Shown: positions 54,204-63,451 of the stretch, in pieces | Layout of the letters: every line of letters starts with the position of its first letter | Numbering within the stretch: position 1 is the first letter of the stretch | NCBI GenBank assembly: GCA_019279435.1 | Contig: JAAALK010000082.1 | Coordinates: 11,672,594 to 11,736,593, forward strand | DNA: 64,000 nt | Reading direction: 5' to 3' | Source of the DNA: Zizania palustris | Lineage: Eukaryota; Streptophyta; Magnoliopsida; Poales; Poaceae | The notes under the pieces: model-generated | The model's input: only the letters and a program-made list of their open reading frames with translations | Database searches by the model: none | Told to the model about the DNA's origin: nothing | Translations under genes and position numbers: made by a program

Positions 54204-54249
54204 AGCTCTAGAAAGAAATTGGTAGAGAACAAAGTTTTCGTACTAGGTT

Positions 54250-54267
54250 CCCCACGGACGGCGCCAA
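54250..54267 (-). promoter_or_regulatory. Primer binding site of element C
   Basis: Minus strand TTGGCGCCGTCCGTGGGG directly inside the LTR, identical to the site of element A. Confidence 0.75.
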
Positions 54268-54268
54268 C

Positions 54269-54764
54269 TGTTGGCGTAAAAGATTACGCTAACAGGTTTA
54301 AAAAATTATATGTGTGACAAACGAAGTGTTTGAAGGAGCGGACTATCTCAAGCCTCCATGAAGGATAATAGCTCGAAATAGTTCGAAGTTATGTATTGAA
54401 TATCTGAGTATTCGATGCCTATTACAGGGTGAGAATGGGGGTATTTATAGGTAAAAACTCTAAGGAAAAGACCTTTTTACCCCTCAATTACAACCGACAT
54501 AGTGGAAACTATTTCAGGAACCCTAATAGGGCTAAAATGGTAAAAGACTAATTTAATCAGAAAGAAGATAAGTCTTCTATCCTTGCTGGTTGTTTTCCAC
54601 TGCAGAGGTGGAGCCTTTGAAGTGTATCTTTGAACTGGAGTGTGGACAGACGCTCCGGTCTTAACTCTTCGTCAGTACGGAGACAAGTCTTGGACTCCGA
54701 GCTTATGAGTTGTCTTTGTCCTGTAATCTTGAAGATCCTGGGGATGAAATATTTTCCCCCAACA
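54269..54764 (-). repeat. 5' LTR of element C (496 bp)
   Basis: Ends TGTTGG/CCAACA as in elements A and B, with TATAAATACC (minus strand) near 54439-54448. The five bases outside (54765-54769, GCTGC) should be the target duplication; the other side is not identified. Confidence 0.9.
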
Positions 54765-54984
54765 GCTGCTTTTCTGGTGCGGTACTGCCATTGACCGGCT
54801 AGCTTATTTCCTTGGAGTTGACGGGGCCAAGCCTCTTAAGTGCTTACACCCTCGGTGGTGACAATCTTTGGCGAACGACTTCTCGATCATGCGGCCTTGG
54901 CTTGACATTATATGGTCAATGATCGTCCTATGTCATATTCTTGGCACTACATCCCGGGCAGTCGTCCATTGACGGTAGACGTAG
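54765..54984 (-). pseudogene. gag fragment of element I, left of element H
   Basis: Minus strand reads LRLPSMDDCPGCSAKNMT before a stop. It continues the Cys-rich gag motif that stops at LCWNEW on the other side of element H (60399 and above). It lies between C's 5' LTR and H, so both younger elements inserted into the same gag gene of I. Confidence 0.75.
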
Positions 54985-54989
54985 CCATT

Positions 54990-55867
54990 TGATGGGGGAG
55001 TGGTCCCGATCTTCTGCTAGGTAAAGGATAAACTTGGGTTGGTGGAGAATCTCGACGTTGGCGATCCAAGGCTCCGGTCCGGCGGATCAAAACCTTGCAA
55101 TCGTTACACCACTGTCTCCGTTGGTTATCAACCACGCAGAACGCGATTGACCTCGCCACGAAGGCTAATTCCTGCAAGCGAACCCAAGAACACAAGCAAG
55201 AACAGGAAGGATACAAATCGAATGCCAAATCACAGACAAACGAAGATAAGGTGAGGTTTCACAAACGCCAATGCAGCAGCCAATCGGTCCGGTGCAAGAG
55301 GCAGGATCTAAACACAACAGTGTAGATGCAAACAAAGCAAAACCTAACCCTAGCGGCGGCTGGCGTGAGAATATATAGGGCGGCGGCCTGTGGAAGGCGA
55401 ACAGACACAGGCTGTGGGCTAGAAGACGTACAGACTCAGACTATGGGCCAACACGGCCCAGTTCTGTCACGCAGGACTGTTTTAAATACACCGGTGCAAA
55501 CGATCCGTCTTCTCCTCAGCTTTCCAAAAAGTCAAAGAACGCGCCAATCGGACTTCGTATGAGGAAGTTATGCCCATTTTGGTGCATGGTGGTCGATGTA
55601 GTCCGAACCAGCGAAATCTTGACTTCAAAACATCCTTGCGACTTCGTCTTCAACTCCAACTCTTCTATTCCATCTCCCATGTTCCTAAGCAACAAAATAT
55701 CACTAGAATTCAGTAGCATCCCGTCCAAACAAATATAATCAAAATTGCTAAGGAAAGAATTAACCTCATGGTTTAAGCGACGGGCACGGGCGCGTGTGAT
55801 TGGTCCTTGTAGTTGTTTTGTAGGTGGAGGCTCCATGTGTGTATCATGTGAAGTGATGTCCTCATCA
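54990..55867 (-). repeat. 3' LTR of element H (878 bp), includes the end of pol
   Basis: Perfect TGATG/CATCA ends. The pol frame crosses the polypurine tract and runs about 350 bases into this LTR before stopping at 55516. Compared with the 5' LTR it lacks about 33 bases near 55492. Confidence 0.9.
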
Positions 55868-58245
55868 TCCTCCCCCTCTTGAATTGGAGTCGTCCTCGAC
55901 TCAAGCTCATCGTCAGCTCCCAAATAGGGTTTTAAATCATCAGCACGGGGAATCAATTTAAACATTCTCAAATCAGGAAAACGATCCTTGCGCAAGTACA
56001 ACCAATCAAGATCTCCTGGTTTGAAAAACATCTTATTTCTTCCTTTATTTGTATTTTGAGCAAAATAGTGTGCCTTCTTGTCTATAATTTCCTTGGTCTT
56101 CAGATGCATAGCTTTCACAAACTCTGCACGCTTAGTTGCCTCCATGTTTGCTCTCTCTTGAAAAGGAAGTGGCAGCAAATCAAGTGGTGTGATTGGCTTA
56201 AAACCATACACCACTTCAGACGGGCACAATTGTGTTGTTGAGTGAACAGCTCTATTGTATGCAAATTCAACATGTGGAAGGCAGTCCTCCCATTCCTTCA
56301 AGTTCTTCTTAATCAATGTTCGCAGCAACATGGAGAGTGTACGGTTTACCACCTCTGTTTGACCTTCAGTTTGCGGGTGACAAGTTGTTGCAAATAGCAA
56401 TTTTGTGCCAAGCTTGGCCCACATTGTCTTCCAAAAGTAACTCATAAACTTCACTTCACGATCTGAAACAATGGCTCTAGGCATCCCGTGCAGTCTCACA
56501 ACTTCCCTGAACAATAGATGAGCAATATGTGAAGCATCGTTGGTCTTGTGACAGGGAATAAAATGTGCCATTTTAGAAAACCTATCCACTCTTACAAATA
56601 TGGAGTCTCTCCCCCTCTTTGTCCTAGGCAATCCCATAATAAAGTCCATGCTAATATCTTCCCAAGGTGCACTAGAAACAGGAAGTGGAGTATACAAACC
56701 ATATGGGTTAAGTTTGGACTTAGCTTTATGGTATGTGGCACAACGCTGCACAAATCGTTCAACATCTCTCCGCATCTTTAGCCAATAAAAATTATTGGAC
56801 AACAGGGCCAAAGTCTTTTCTCTCCCAAAATGTTCCATTAATCCACCGCCATGTGATTCCTGCAACAACAGCAAACGTACGGACGAATCTGGAACACATA
56901 GCTTGTTAGCATGGAACAAGAACCCGTCATAAACATGAAATGTTTTCCAGTCTTTCCCATCATTACATTTAGTGAATGGTTCAGCAAATTCTTTATCTAC
57001 AACATACAAATCTTTCAAACTTTCCAAATCTGGAACGTTGATATCAAGTTGAGATAAAAGAACAATCCTACGAGACAATGCATCAGCAACCACATTTTCT
57101 TTGCCATTCTTGTATTTCACAATGTATGGGAAAGGTTCAATAAATTCAACCCATTTAACATGTCTACGGTTCAGTTTAGCTTGCCCTCTCAAATATTTTA
57201 GTGCTTCATGATCAGAATGTATAAAAAACTCCTTAGGCAAAAGGTAATGTTGCCAAGTTTCAAGCACACGCACTAAGGCATATAATTCCTTATCATAGGT
57301 GGAATAATTCAACTGTGGACCATGCAATTTCTCACTAGAATAGGCCACGGGTTTACCTCCTTGTAGCAGCACACCTCCTATTCCAACACCACTAGCATCA
57401 CATTCTAACTCAACAGGCTTACTGAAGTCGGGTAGCTGAAGTAGAGGTGCACGTGTAAGGCGATCCTTGAGTGTGGCAAAAGCTTGTTCTTGTGCTGGCT
57501 CCCAAGTAGAAGTAACTCCCTTCTTGGTCAACTCAGGTAAAGGGCCGGCTATGGTGCTGAAATCTTTCACAAAACGCCGGTAGAAACCTGCAAGACCAAG
57601 AAAACTACGTACTGCAAGGTTAGTTTTAGTTGCATGCATGACACATCCTTTCAGATTAATAACTTGTGATGAGGAAGGAGAAACAACTTTGTCTTTTTGT
57701 TGCCTCGAAAGTGTTTTAGGTACTTGCTGATTTTCAGAAAGTTGTTTGCTCTTTTGTGCGTCCCTAGCACGTTTTTCTTGTTCAAATTTCACAATTTCAG
57801 CAGGAGTCATAGGAAGCAATGTAACTTTCTTTCCTTTATACATAAATGTGTACTTATTGCTCCTACCATGGTGTGTAGCATCAGTATCATATACCCAAGG
57901 TCTACTAAGTAATAGAGAACATGATTGCATTGGTACTACATCAAAATCAGCAACTCCGAAGTATGTACCAATGGAAAATTCGATGTGAGCAGTTTGTGTT
58001 ACCTTGACCTTACCGCTATCATTGAACCATTGCACATGGTAAGGGTGTGGATGTGCACGTGTGGGAAGTTGAAGCTTAGTTACCACGTCGAGGCTCACCA
58101 AATTGTTGCAACTACCGCTGTCGATGATGACACGCGCACGACGGTTATTGACGAGGAAGAAGGTCTGAAATATATTGTTCCGTTGTGCCTGGTCGTCCTG
58201 GTCCATGTGAGTGCTCAAGTCACGTTGTACAATAAGTGCTGCCAT
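55516..58245 (-). CDS. pol-derived frame of element H (protease, RNase H, integrase; RT core missing)
   Basis: 910 codons without a stop from the ATG at 58245 (MAALIVQRDL); an upstream TTG is an unlikely start. Protease IIDSGSCNN has its Asp at residue 42. The RT fingers and palm, including YxDD, are absent. The frame passes near residue 200-212 from a protease/linker into VRSFLGLAGFYRRF at the end of RT. RNase H follows (ELECDASGVGIGG, DKELYALV, HSDHEALKY). The integrase has DISMDFIMG, IVSDREVKF and TEGQTEVVN, but its zinc motif reads CATYHKAKS where family members have CxTC. A second in-frame deletion joins LIPRAD to LKPYLG, removing about 35 residues of the C-terminal domain. The end is encoded in the 3' LTR. 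Confidence 0.85.
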   Translation of the reverse strand: MAALIVQRDLSTHMDQDDQAQRNNIFQTFFLVNNRRARVIIDSGSCNNLVSLDVVTKLQLPTRAHPHPYHVQWFNDSGKVKVTQTAHIEFSIGTYFGVADFDVVPMQSCSLLLSRPWVYDTDATHHGRSNKYTFMYKGKKVTLLPMTPAEIVKFEQEKRARDAQKSKQLSENQQVPKTLSRQQKDKVVSPSSSQVINLKGCVMHATKTNLAVRSFLGLAGFYRRFVKDFSTIAGPLPELTKKGVTSTWEPAQEQAFATLKDRLTRAPLLQLPDFSKPVELECDASGVGIGGVLLQGGKPVAYSSEKLHGPQLNYSTYDKELYALVRVLETWQHYLLPKEFFIHSDHEALKYLRGQAKLNRRHVKWVEFIEPFPYIVKYKNGKENVVADALSRRIVLLSQLDINVPDLESLKDLYVVDKEFAEPFTKCNDGKDWKTFHVYDGFLFHANKLCVPDSSVRLLLLQESHGGGLMEHFGREKTLALLSNNFYWLKMRRDVERFVQRCATYHKAKSKLNPYGLYTPLPVSSAPWEDISMDFIMGLPRTKRGRDSIFVRVDRFSKMAHFIPCHKTNDASHIAHLLFREVVRLHGMPRAIVSDREVKFMSYFWKTMWAKLGTKLLFATTCHPQTEGQTEVVNRTLSMLLRTLIKKNLKEWEDCLPHVEFAYNRAVHSTTQLCPSEVVYGFKPITPLDLLPLPFQERANMEATKRAEFVKAMHLKTKEIIDKKAHYFAQNTNKGRNKMFFKPGDLDWLYLRKDRFPDLRMFKLIPRADDLKPYLGADDELESRTTPIQEGEDDEDITSHDTHMEPPPTKQLQGPITRARARRLNHEVNSFLSNFDYICLDGMLLNSSDILLLRNMGDGIEELELKTKSQGCFEVKISLVRTTSTTMHQNGHNFLIRSPIGAFFDFLES
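55868..55880 (-). promoter_or_regulatory. Polypurine tract of element H
   Basis: Minus strand AAGAGGGGGAGGA directly before the 3' LTR start TGATGAGG; it lies inside the pol frame. Confidence 0.9.
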
Positions 58246-59468
58246 GTTAGTGAAAAGACAAAACAACAAAGAATAATCCTTATGTAAACAGCTAGGTGGG
58301 GTGGTGGATGTGTGGTGGAAGCAATCCGTCAAGCACCTTACCCACGCTTGCAAGTGTTCTTACCACGCCGCAGTGAGGTAACCGGCCTACAGGTGATGAA
58401 CCAAGTGGAGGGTGGTGGCAATTGCAAGGAATGAACCTGTCCTGACCAAGAGAAAGGTGTAGCTTGGAAGGCAAAGTGAGTAGCAAGGATTAGCGATAAT
58501 AATAACAGTTAAACCAAGTTCAATAAGTATTCCCTAGTACTCGTCAAAGTTGCTGGCCTTAGTGCTCCCAAGGTGAAAATTCAAGCAATAGAGGGAAACT
58601 ATGTGCCTAAAACTCAAATGGAAGCAACACAGGTCAAATTCAGCTCTCTGCAGATCGGACAAGAGATCAGACACGGGATCGGACAAGGGATTGGACAAGC
58701 AGAAACTGCCACTGAATCTGCCACTGCCTGCCACTGATCGGACAAGAGATCGGACAAGAGTTCGGACAAGGGATTGGGCAAGCAGAAACTGCCACTGCCT
58801 GCCACTGATCGGACAAGAGATCGGACAAGAGTTTGGACAAGAGTTTGGACAAGCAACTAACAGGACCGCTTCTCTTTTTTTATATTTTTTTTCTCCTTTT
58901 TTTCACTCTATTTTTTTTTGAACAAGGATGACCAGAGATGCAACCACAAAAATTGGCACCTACAACTGAGGTGGGATGTGGCTCACAAAAATTCAAACAA
59001 GTTCGCTGTCCGGCGAGCAAAAACTTTGACCAATTTTTTTCTTTATATTCCTGATTTTTTTTGGCGATTCTGGTGAGGGCAACCCAGTTAGGGTACCCCC
59101 CCAAATTGGGTCAAGAACACGCTCAAAAAATTTCAGATTTTTCTGCCAAACGAGCGAAAAGTTATGCCTGTTTTACTAAAGGGGGGTCACAAGAGTCGAT
59201 GTGGAAAACAAAGTAGGGTTGCGGAAGGGGGGGGGTTTCGGTGGGGAATTTTTTTCTGAGACACAAGAACAACTACTACTCAAACGACACAGAGGGATGA
59301 CTAAACCAGCAACAAGACTCGACCAAGAATACGAACTCAACAAAGTTAAAACTGAAATTAAAATCGCAAGGCACAAAGGGGTTCTCGGTGGGGAATTTTT
59401 TTTTGTGCGGTTTTCTGGACTCTGGGTAAAAACAAAAGCAGATCGAGATTACCTAACGGGAAAACTGA
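58246..59468 (-). other. Leader of element H, gag missing, with short repeats
   Basis: About 1.2 kb between the primer site and pol. I find no gag frame or zinc knuckle. The segment 58650-58860 is a compound repeat of GATCGGACAAGAGATCGGAC and AAACTGCCACTGCCTGCCAC units, about two and a half long repeats. Near 58865-59060 are T-rich runs. Confidence 0.8.
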
Positions 59469-59480
59469 GCTCTGATACCA
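59469..59480 (-). promoter_or_regulatory. Primer binding site (initiator Met tRNA) of element H
   Basis: Minus strand TGGTATCAGAGC, two bases inside the 5' LTR. Confidence 0.93.
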
Positions 59481-59482
59481 AC

Positions 59483-60393
59483 TGATGGGGGAGTGGTCCC
59501 GATCTTCCGCTAGGTAAAGGATAAACTTGGGTTGGTGGAGAATCTCGACGTTGGCGATACAAGGCTCCGGTACGGCGGATCAAAACCTTGCAATCGTTAC
59601 ACCACTGTCTCCGTTGGTTATCAACCACGCAGAACGCGATTGACCTCGCCACGAAGGCTAATTCCTGCAAGCGAACCCAAGAACACAAGCAAGAACAGGA
59701 AGGATACAAATCGAATGCCAAATCACAGACAAACGAAGATAAGGTGAGGTTTCACAAACGCCAATACAGCAGCCAATCGGTCCGGTGCAAGAGGCGGGAT
59801 CTAAACACAACAGTGTAGATGCAAACAAAGCAAAACCTAACCCTAGCGTTGGCTGGCGTGAGAATATATAGGGCGGCGGCCTGTGGAAGACGAACAGACA
59901 CAGGCTGTGGGATAGAAGACGTACAGACTCAGACTATGGGCCAACACGGCCCAGTTCTGTCATGCAGGACTGTTTTAAATACACAGGATGACTCGAGACT
60001 CCAAATGAGGTGAAACCAATGGCAAACGATCCGTCTTCTCCTCAGCTTTCCAAAAAGTCAAAGAACGCGCCAATCGGACTTCGTATGAGGAAGTTATGCC
60101 CATTTTGGTGCATGGTGGTCGATGTAGTCCGAACCAGCGAAATCTTGACTTCAAAACATCCTTGCGACTTCGTCTTCAACTCCAACTCTTCTATTCCATC
60201 TCCCATGTTCCTAAGCAACAAAATATCACTAGAATTCAGTAGCATCCCGTCCAAACAAATATAATCAAAATTGCTAAGGAAAGAATTAACCTAATGGTTT
60301 AAGCGATGGGCACGGGCGCGTGTGATTGGTCCTTGTAGTTGTTTTGTAGGTGGAGGCTCCATGTGTGTATCATGTGAAGTGATGTCCTCATCA
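59483..60393 (-). repeat. 5' LTR of element H (911 bp)
   Basis: Ends TGATG/CATCA, followed by CCATT. It carries a second copy of the pol C-terminal coding sequence (60010-60390), which is simply the LTR's coding overlap and not a separate gene. Confidence 0.93.
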
Positions 60394-60398
60394 CCATT

Positions 60399-62255
60399 CG
60401 TTCCAGCAAAGCCATAAGAACTCACAATTCCAATGAGGATTGAAACGTGAGTAGTCGTGGTTGTCTTCGCCATCCATCCTCTTCTTTGACCTCCTCTGTT
60501 ACTTCTTGATGAGATCCGAAGAAATGTCATTGCTGCTGGCTTGCTTGCTCTTATCTATGTGTCGATTGTCAATGTGGTACGCGTGTACCATGATGACTAG
60601 GAATGGATGAACATCTATATTCATCGGCTTCTTTCCATCATCAAATTTGATTCGTTCTTGCTCCATGGCTGATTGGATCTGCTGTCTAAACACTTTGCAC
60701 TCGTTATTATGATGCGATGGGGAGTTGTGCCATTTGTAGTATTTTCTCTTCTTTAGTTCTTCGGCAGGCGGTATCACGTGACCAAGTGACAATTGGATCT
60801 ACTTCTCCTCTTTCTCAACCAGTTTCACCAAGGGGCATGCAATTTGCTTCTTGTTTCTAGACCATTCGTCCATGCCAACTTCTGTGTCTGAGTCATTGCT
60901 CTCGTCAAAGTCCGAATGGTATACCTGAGTGTATGCCACCTTCTTCTGATCCTAGTCTCTCTTGGCTTCTTGGAATCGACTCTCATGTGCTAATACCCTT
61001 TGCACCAGTTGGGAGAGGCTCTCAAACTCGTGTGATGAAAATATCTCCTTAATCAGGTTCAAGAGTCCCTGAAACACCAACTCCGCCAACTGGATATCAC
61101 TAAGGCTTACCCTCATACATCTTGGAACATCCAGATATAATCTTGCACTGACTCATCCATTCTTTGCTTTATGGTCATCAAGTCGGTGAGTTTCATCTCT
61201 TGAATACCGGCAAAGAAATATTGGTGAAACTTCTTCTCCAGATTGGCCCATCCTCCGATGGAATCTGCCAATAATGAAGCAAACCACGTGAAGGTCGATC
61301 CTGATAGTGAGAGTGGGAAAACCGAACCCTTGAGCGCTTCGTCTGCCAATGCCTCCCCACACTAGGCGAGGAAATGGTTGATATGCTCGACCATGGGGAT
61401 CCAGTCTTTTCCCGAGAATTTGGTGAAGTCGGGTATGTTGTATCGGCCGAGTAGCTGTACTCGGTCGAACCATTCTAGGTATGGTCGCCGATACATGTAC
61501 GTTTGTTCTTTGGGCTTCAGCCCAAATTGATCTTTGATAACCTCCATGATCCATTTCACCAAGTCATCTTCTTGATGTCCTGAGGTTGGGAATTGTCCAA
61601 GCATTGGGGCCTACTGATATTTCTCTGGCTGAGCAATGTTGTATCTATATTGCCCCTCATAACCATAAGTCTGTGCTCCAAAGTTCACGGTCCTATGGTA
61701 CCCTTGAGGGATACTGTTAGGTGACCCCTAGACGGCACGATGTGTGGTAGCATGTTCCTTGCGATACCATATGAGACTTGTGGGGCATCCTGTCCCTCTG
61801 ACTTGGGGCTAGCCGCTAAGAATGGCGCTAATGCGCCTCTTTCAAGGTTATATGGTGAGCTTGATGGCACGCCCCGAGCGGGGGCCGATTATTAGGTCGT
61901 CTTGTTTCCTTTATGGTGGTTCGTGAGCTATGGTGCCATAAATGGTCTTCTTGATCAGCCAGTGGAGGGTGTTGACCAGTGTTCCAGATTGATTGATGAG
62001 CACGTGGTGAAACGCGATGTTGATGATCTCTTGGAAACCAACATGAGGGTATTCTGTTGGTTGACTGGTTTCCATGGTTGTCGCTAGTCTTAGCAACGGA
62101 TCCCTTAAGATGGAACTCGTCCGAGCCATCGTGTAGGCTAGGAGGCACAACTCCTGGAAAGCATCAACATTCCTTTGTACCTCCGCCCTCTGTTCCCCAA
62201 TCAACGTCTCCATGGTGATTAGAATGATGTTGTCATCATTGAGTTCACTCGCCAT
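60399..62255 (-). pseudogene. gag of element I (broken)
   Basis: ATG at 62255 (MASELNDDNIILITMETL). Readable blocks are a capsid-like region (GSTFTWFASLLADSIGGWAN, 61349-61113, preceded by YNIPDFTKFSGKDW) and a Cys/His-poor knuckle-like region (KYYKWHNSPSHHNNECKVF, near 60740). The Cys-rich end is split by element H. Several frame changes and stops separate the blocks. It is the structural protein of an older gypsy element and is not functional. Confidence 0.8.
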
Positions 62256-62275
62256 GGTTGGATTGCTGAAGTATG

Positions 62276-62300
62276 GTCCCACCGGGCATGCCAAAAAGCA
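62276..62300 (-). promoter_or_regulatory. Probable primer binding site of element I
   Basis: Minus strand from the LTR end reads TGCTTTTTGGCATGCCCG, then GTGGGA. A GGCATGCCCGGTGGGA-type sequence next to the LTR fits a tRNA primer site, but I cannot name the tRNA. Confidence 0.5.
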
Positions 62301-63387
62301 TGTTGGTGTGTTTTTGGTCAAACTTTGATACACGCATGGCCTGGGAAATCTGCTTAACTCTAGTGCAGGTCCTACGTTCTTAGAAAAAAAGGTTCAAGGA
62401 GTGCCAATCAGTTTGACCCTACAACTGATAAGGAAACAGGAAAATATAATCAATAGCATAGCCTATCGGCTATCGAGCCGATGATCGCGATGAGGATGGG
62501 ACATTCGTGGAATATCATGCCTATCGAGCCGATGATCGCGATGAAGATGGGAAGTTTACCACATGGGCCGATGAGCACTTTTCCGATGGCAAGTAAGATA
62601 TAACGTTGAATTGAAGAAAACTGTTTAGCTTGTACTCCGACAGAAATAAATAAAACGTGCCAGATAACATATCTATATCATGAAAATCATCGCAATAACT
62701 AGATCAAACCTAACCAAGAAAGTAGCTAATCACGATGATCTTAATAATATATTAAAGTATCGGACATGCTTTATTTAGATGAACAGTATATAACATGAAA
62801 AATATACAATAGCAAGAGATATCGAACTTAACCGATGAAGCCTCAAACTACCACACCTAGATCACATCAATCTATGAGATCTATCTGATGCAGCCTTAGA
62901 CCTACCCGATATAGCAAGAACAGGTGACCGTACTATTTTGACGTTCACCTCAACAGATCAATCTGATTCAGCCGTGAGGATACTGTCCTAGTCGATACGG
63001 TCATCGGGGGTGGTGGGACTCACCTCTTCGTCGAAGATCGAAAGGATGTAGCTTAGCCCCCAGTGTTGAACCCTGCTGGGATAAACCTTGGGGACCAAGG
63101 ATGGTGATGCGCCAAGTAGTTATTTGACAGAGAAGTGTCTTTCTAAGCTAACTAAGGGTACATATTTATAGTATGGAGACTTGCTGTCTAAACACTCTAT
63201 CTTAACCAATTCTGGATTTATCTTTATCTTTTCTTCATCTTTATCTCCATCAGCTCCTATGCATCCGGTCAAGTTGTAACAGCATGGATGAGCTTCCTTG
63301 ACCATCTTTGACCAGACTCTTCTGGACTTTTGTTGACCGAGTGACATCCTTAGTGGGCCTGAGCTTTACCAAATCTTGGTGTCAACA
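62301..63387 (-). repeat. 5' LTR of element I (1087 bp)
   Basis: Plus strand TGTTGGTGTG...TGGTGTCAACA, so TGTTG/CAACA inverted ends. An internal duplication of CTATCGAGCCGATGATCGCG occurs near 62468 and 62522. The next five bases (63388-63392, GATTA) should be the target duplication. Confidence 0.8.
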
Positions 63388-63451
63388 GATTATAACAATC
63401 TAATTTGTAGAAAAATACTAGGTTACACCAGTTTATTAGATTGTTATAATC
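63388..63451. repeat. Perfect 16-bp inverted repeat, MITE-like
   Basis: GATTATAACAATCTAA at 63388-63403 is the exact reverse complement of 63436-63451, with a 32-bp loop. Related words (GATTATAATAAGCTAGC, CAGCTTATAAAAATAA) follow to about 63540. The sequence style is that of grass MITEs. Element I appears to have inserted at its left arm. Confidence 0.6.

Larger units (their letters stand above)
34485..54764 (-). mobile_element. Element C: old Tat-lineage gypsy element, interrupted by element D
   Basis: Minus-strand relative of A and B. From right to left it has a 5' LTR (54764-54269), a primer site, a broken gag-pol (54203-48842), a repeat-bearing non-coding region, and an antisense gene on the plus strand that is split by element D. 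Its 3' LTR is not seen to the left; element B and solo LTR G may have inserted into its 3' end, which would push the 3' LTR outside the window. The left limit given here is the first segment I can tie to C by homology. Confidence 0.8.
54990..60393 (-). mobile_element. Element H: non-autonomous CRM-like gypsy element
   Basis: Complete on the minus strand with LTRs of 911 bp (5', 60393-59483) and 878 bp (3', 55867-54990), ends TGATGAGGAC...CCCCCATCA, and a perfect target duplication CCATT (54985-54989 and 60394-60398). It has an initiator-Met primer site and a polypurine tract. I count about 12 LTR substitutions plus one indel of about 33 bp. It has no gag gene and lacks the RT core. The protease, RNase H and integrase sequence and the overlap of pol with the 3' LTR fit the CRM (centromeric retrotransposon) lineage, in which non-autonomous forms are known. 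Confidence 0.9.
54765..63387 (-). mobile_element. Element I: older gypsy element, 5' part, host of C and H
   Basis: Minus strand: 5' LTR (63387-62301), primer site, then a decayed gag (62255-60399) that continues at 54984-54765 beyond element H. Its pol and 3' LTR must lie left of C, outside the window. I recognise the gag as a common grass gypsy type but cannot name the family. Confidence 0.8.

Noticed and set aside
60042..60254. Separate small gene at the right end of element H
   Set aside because: It is the LTR copy of the C-terminal coding part of pol and has no start or upstream gene of its own.
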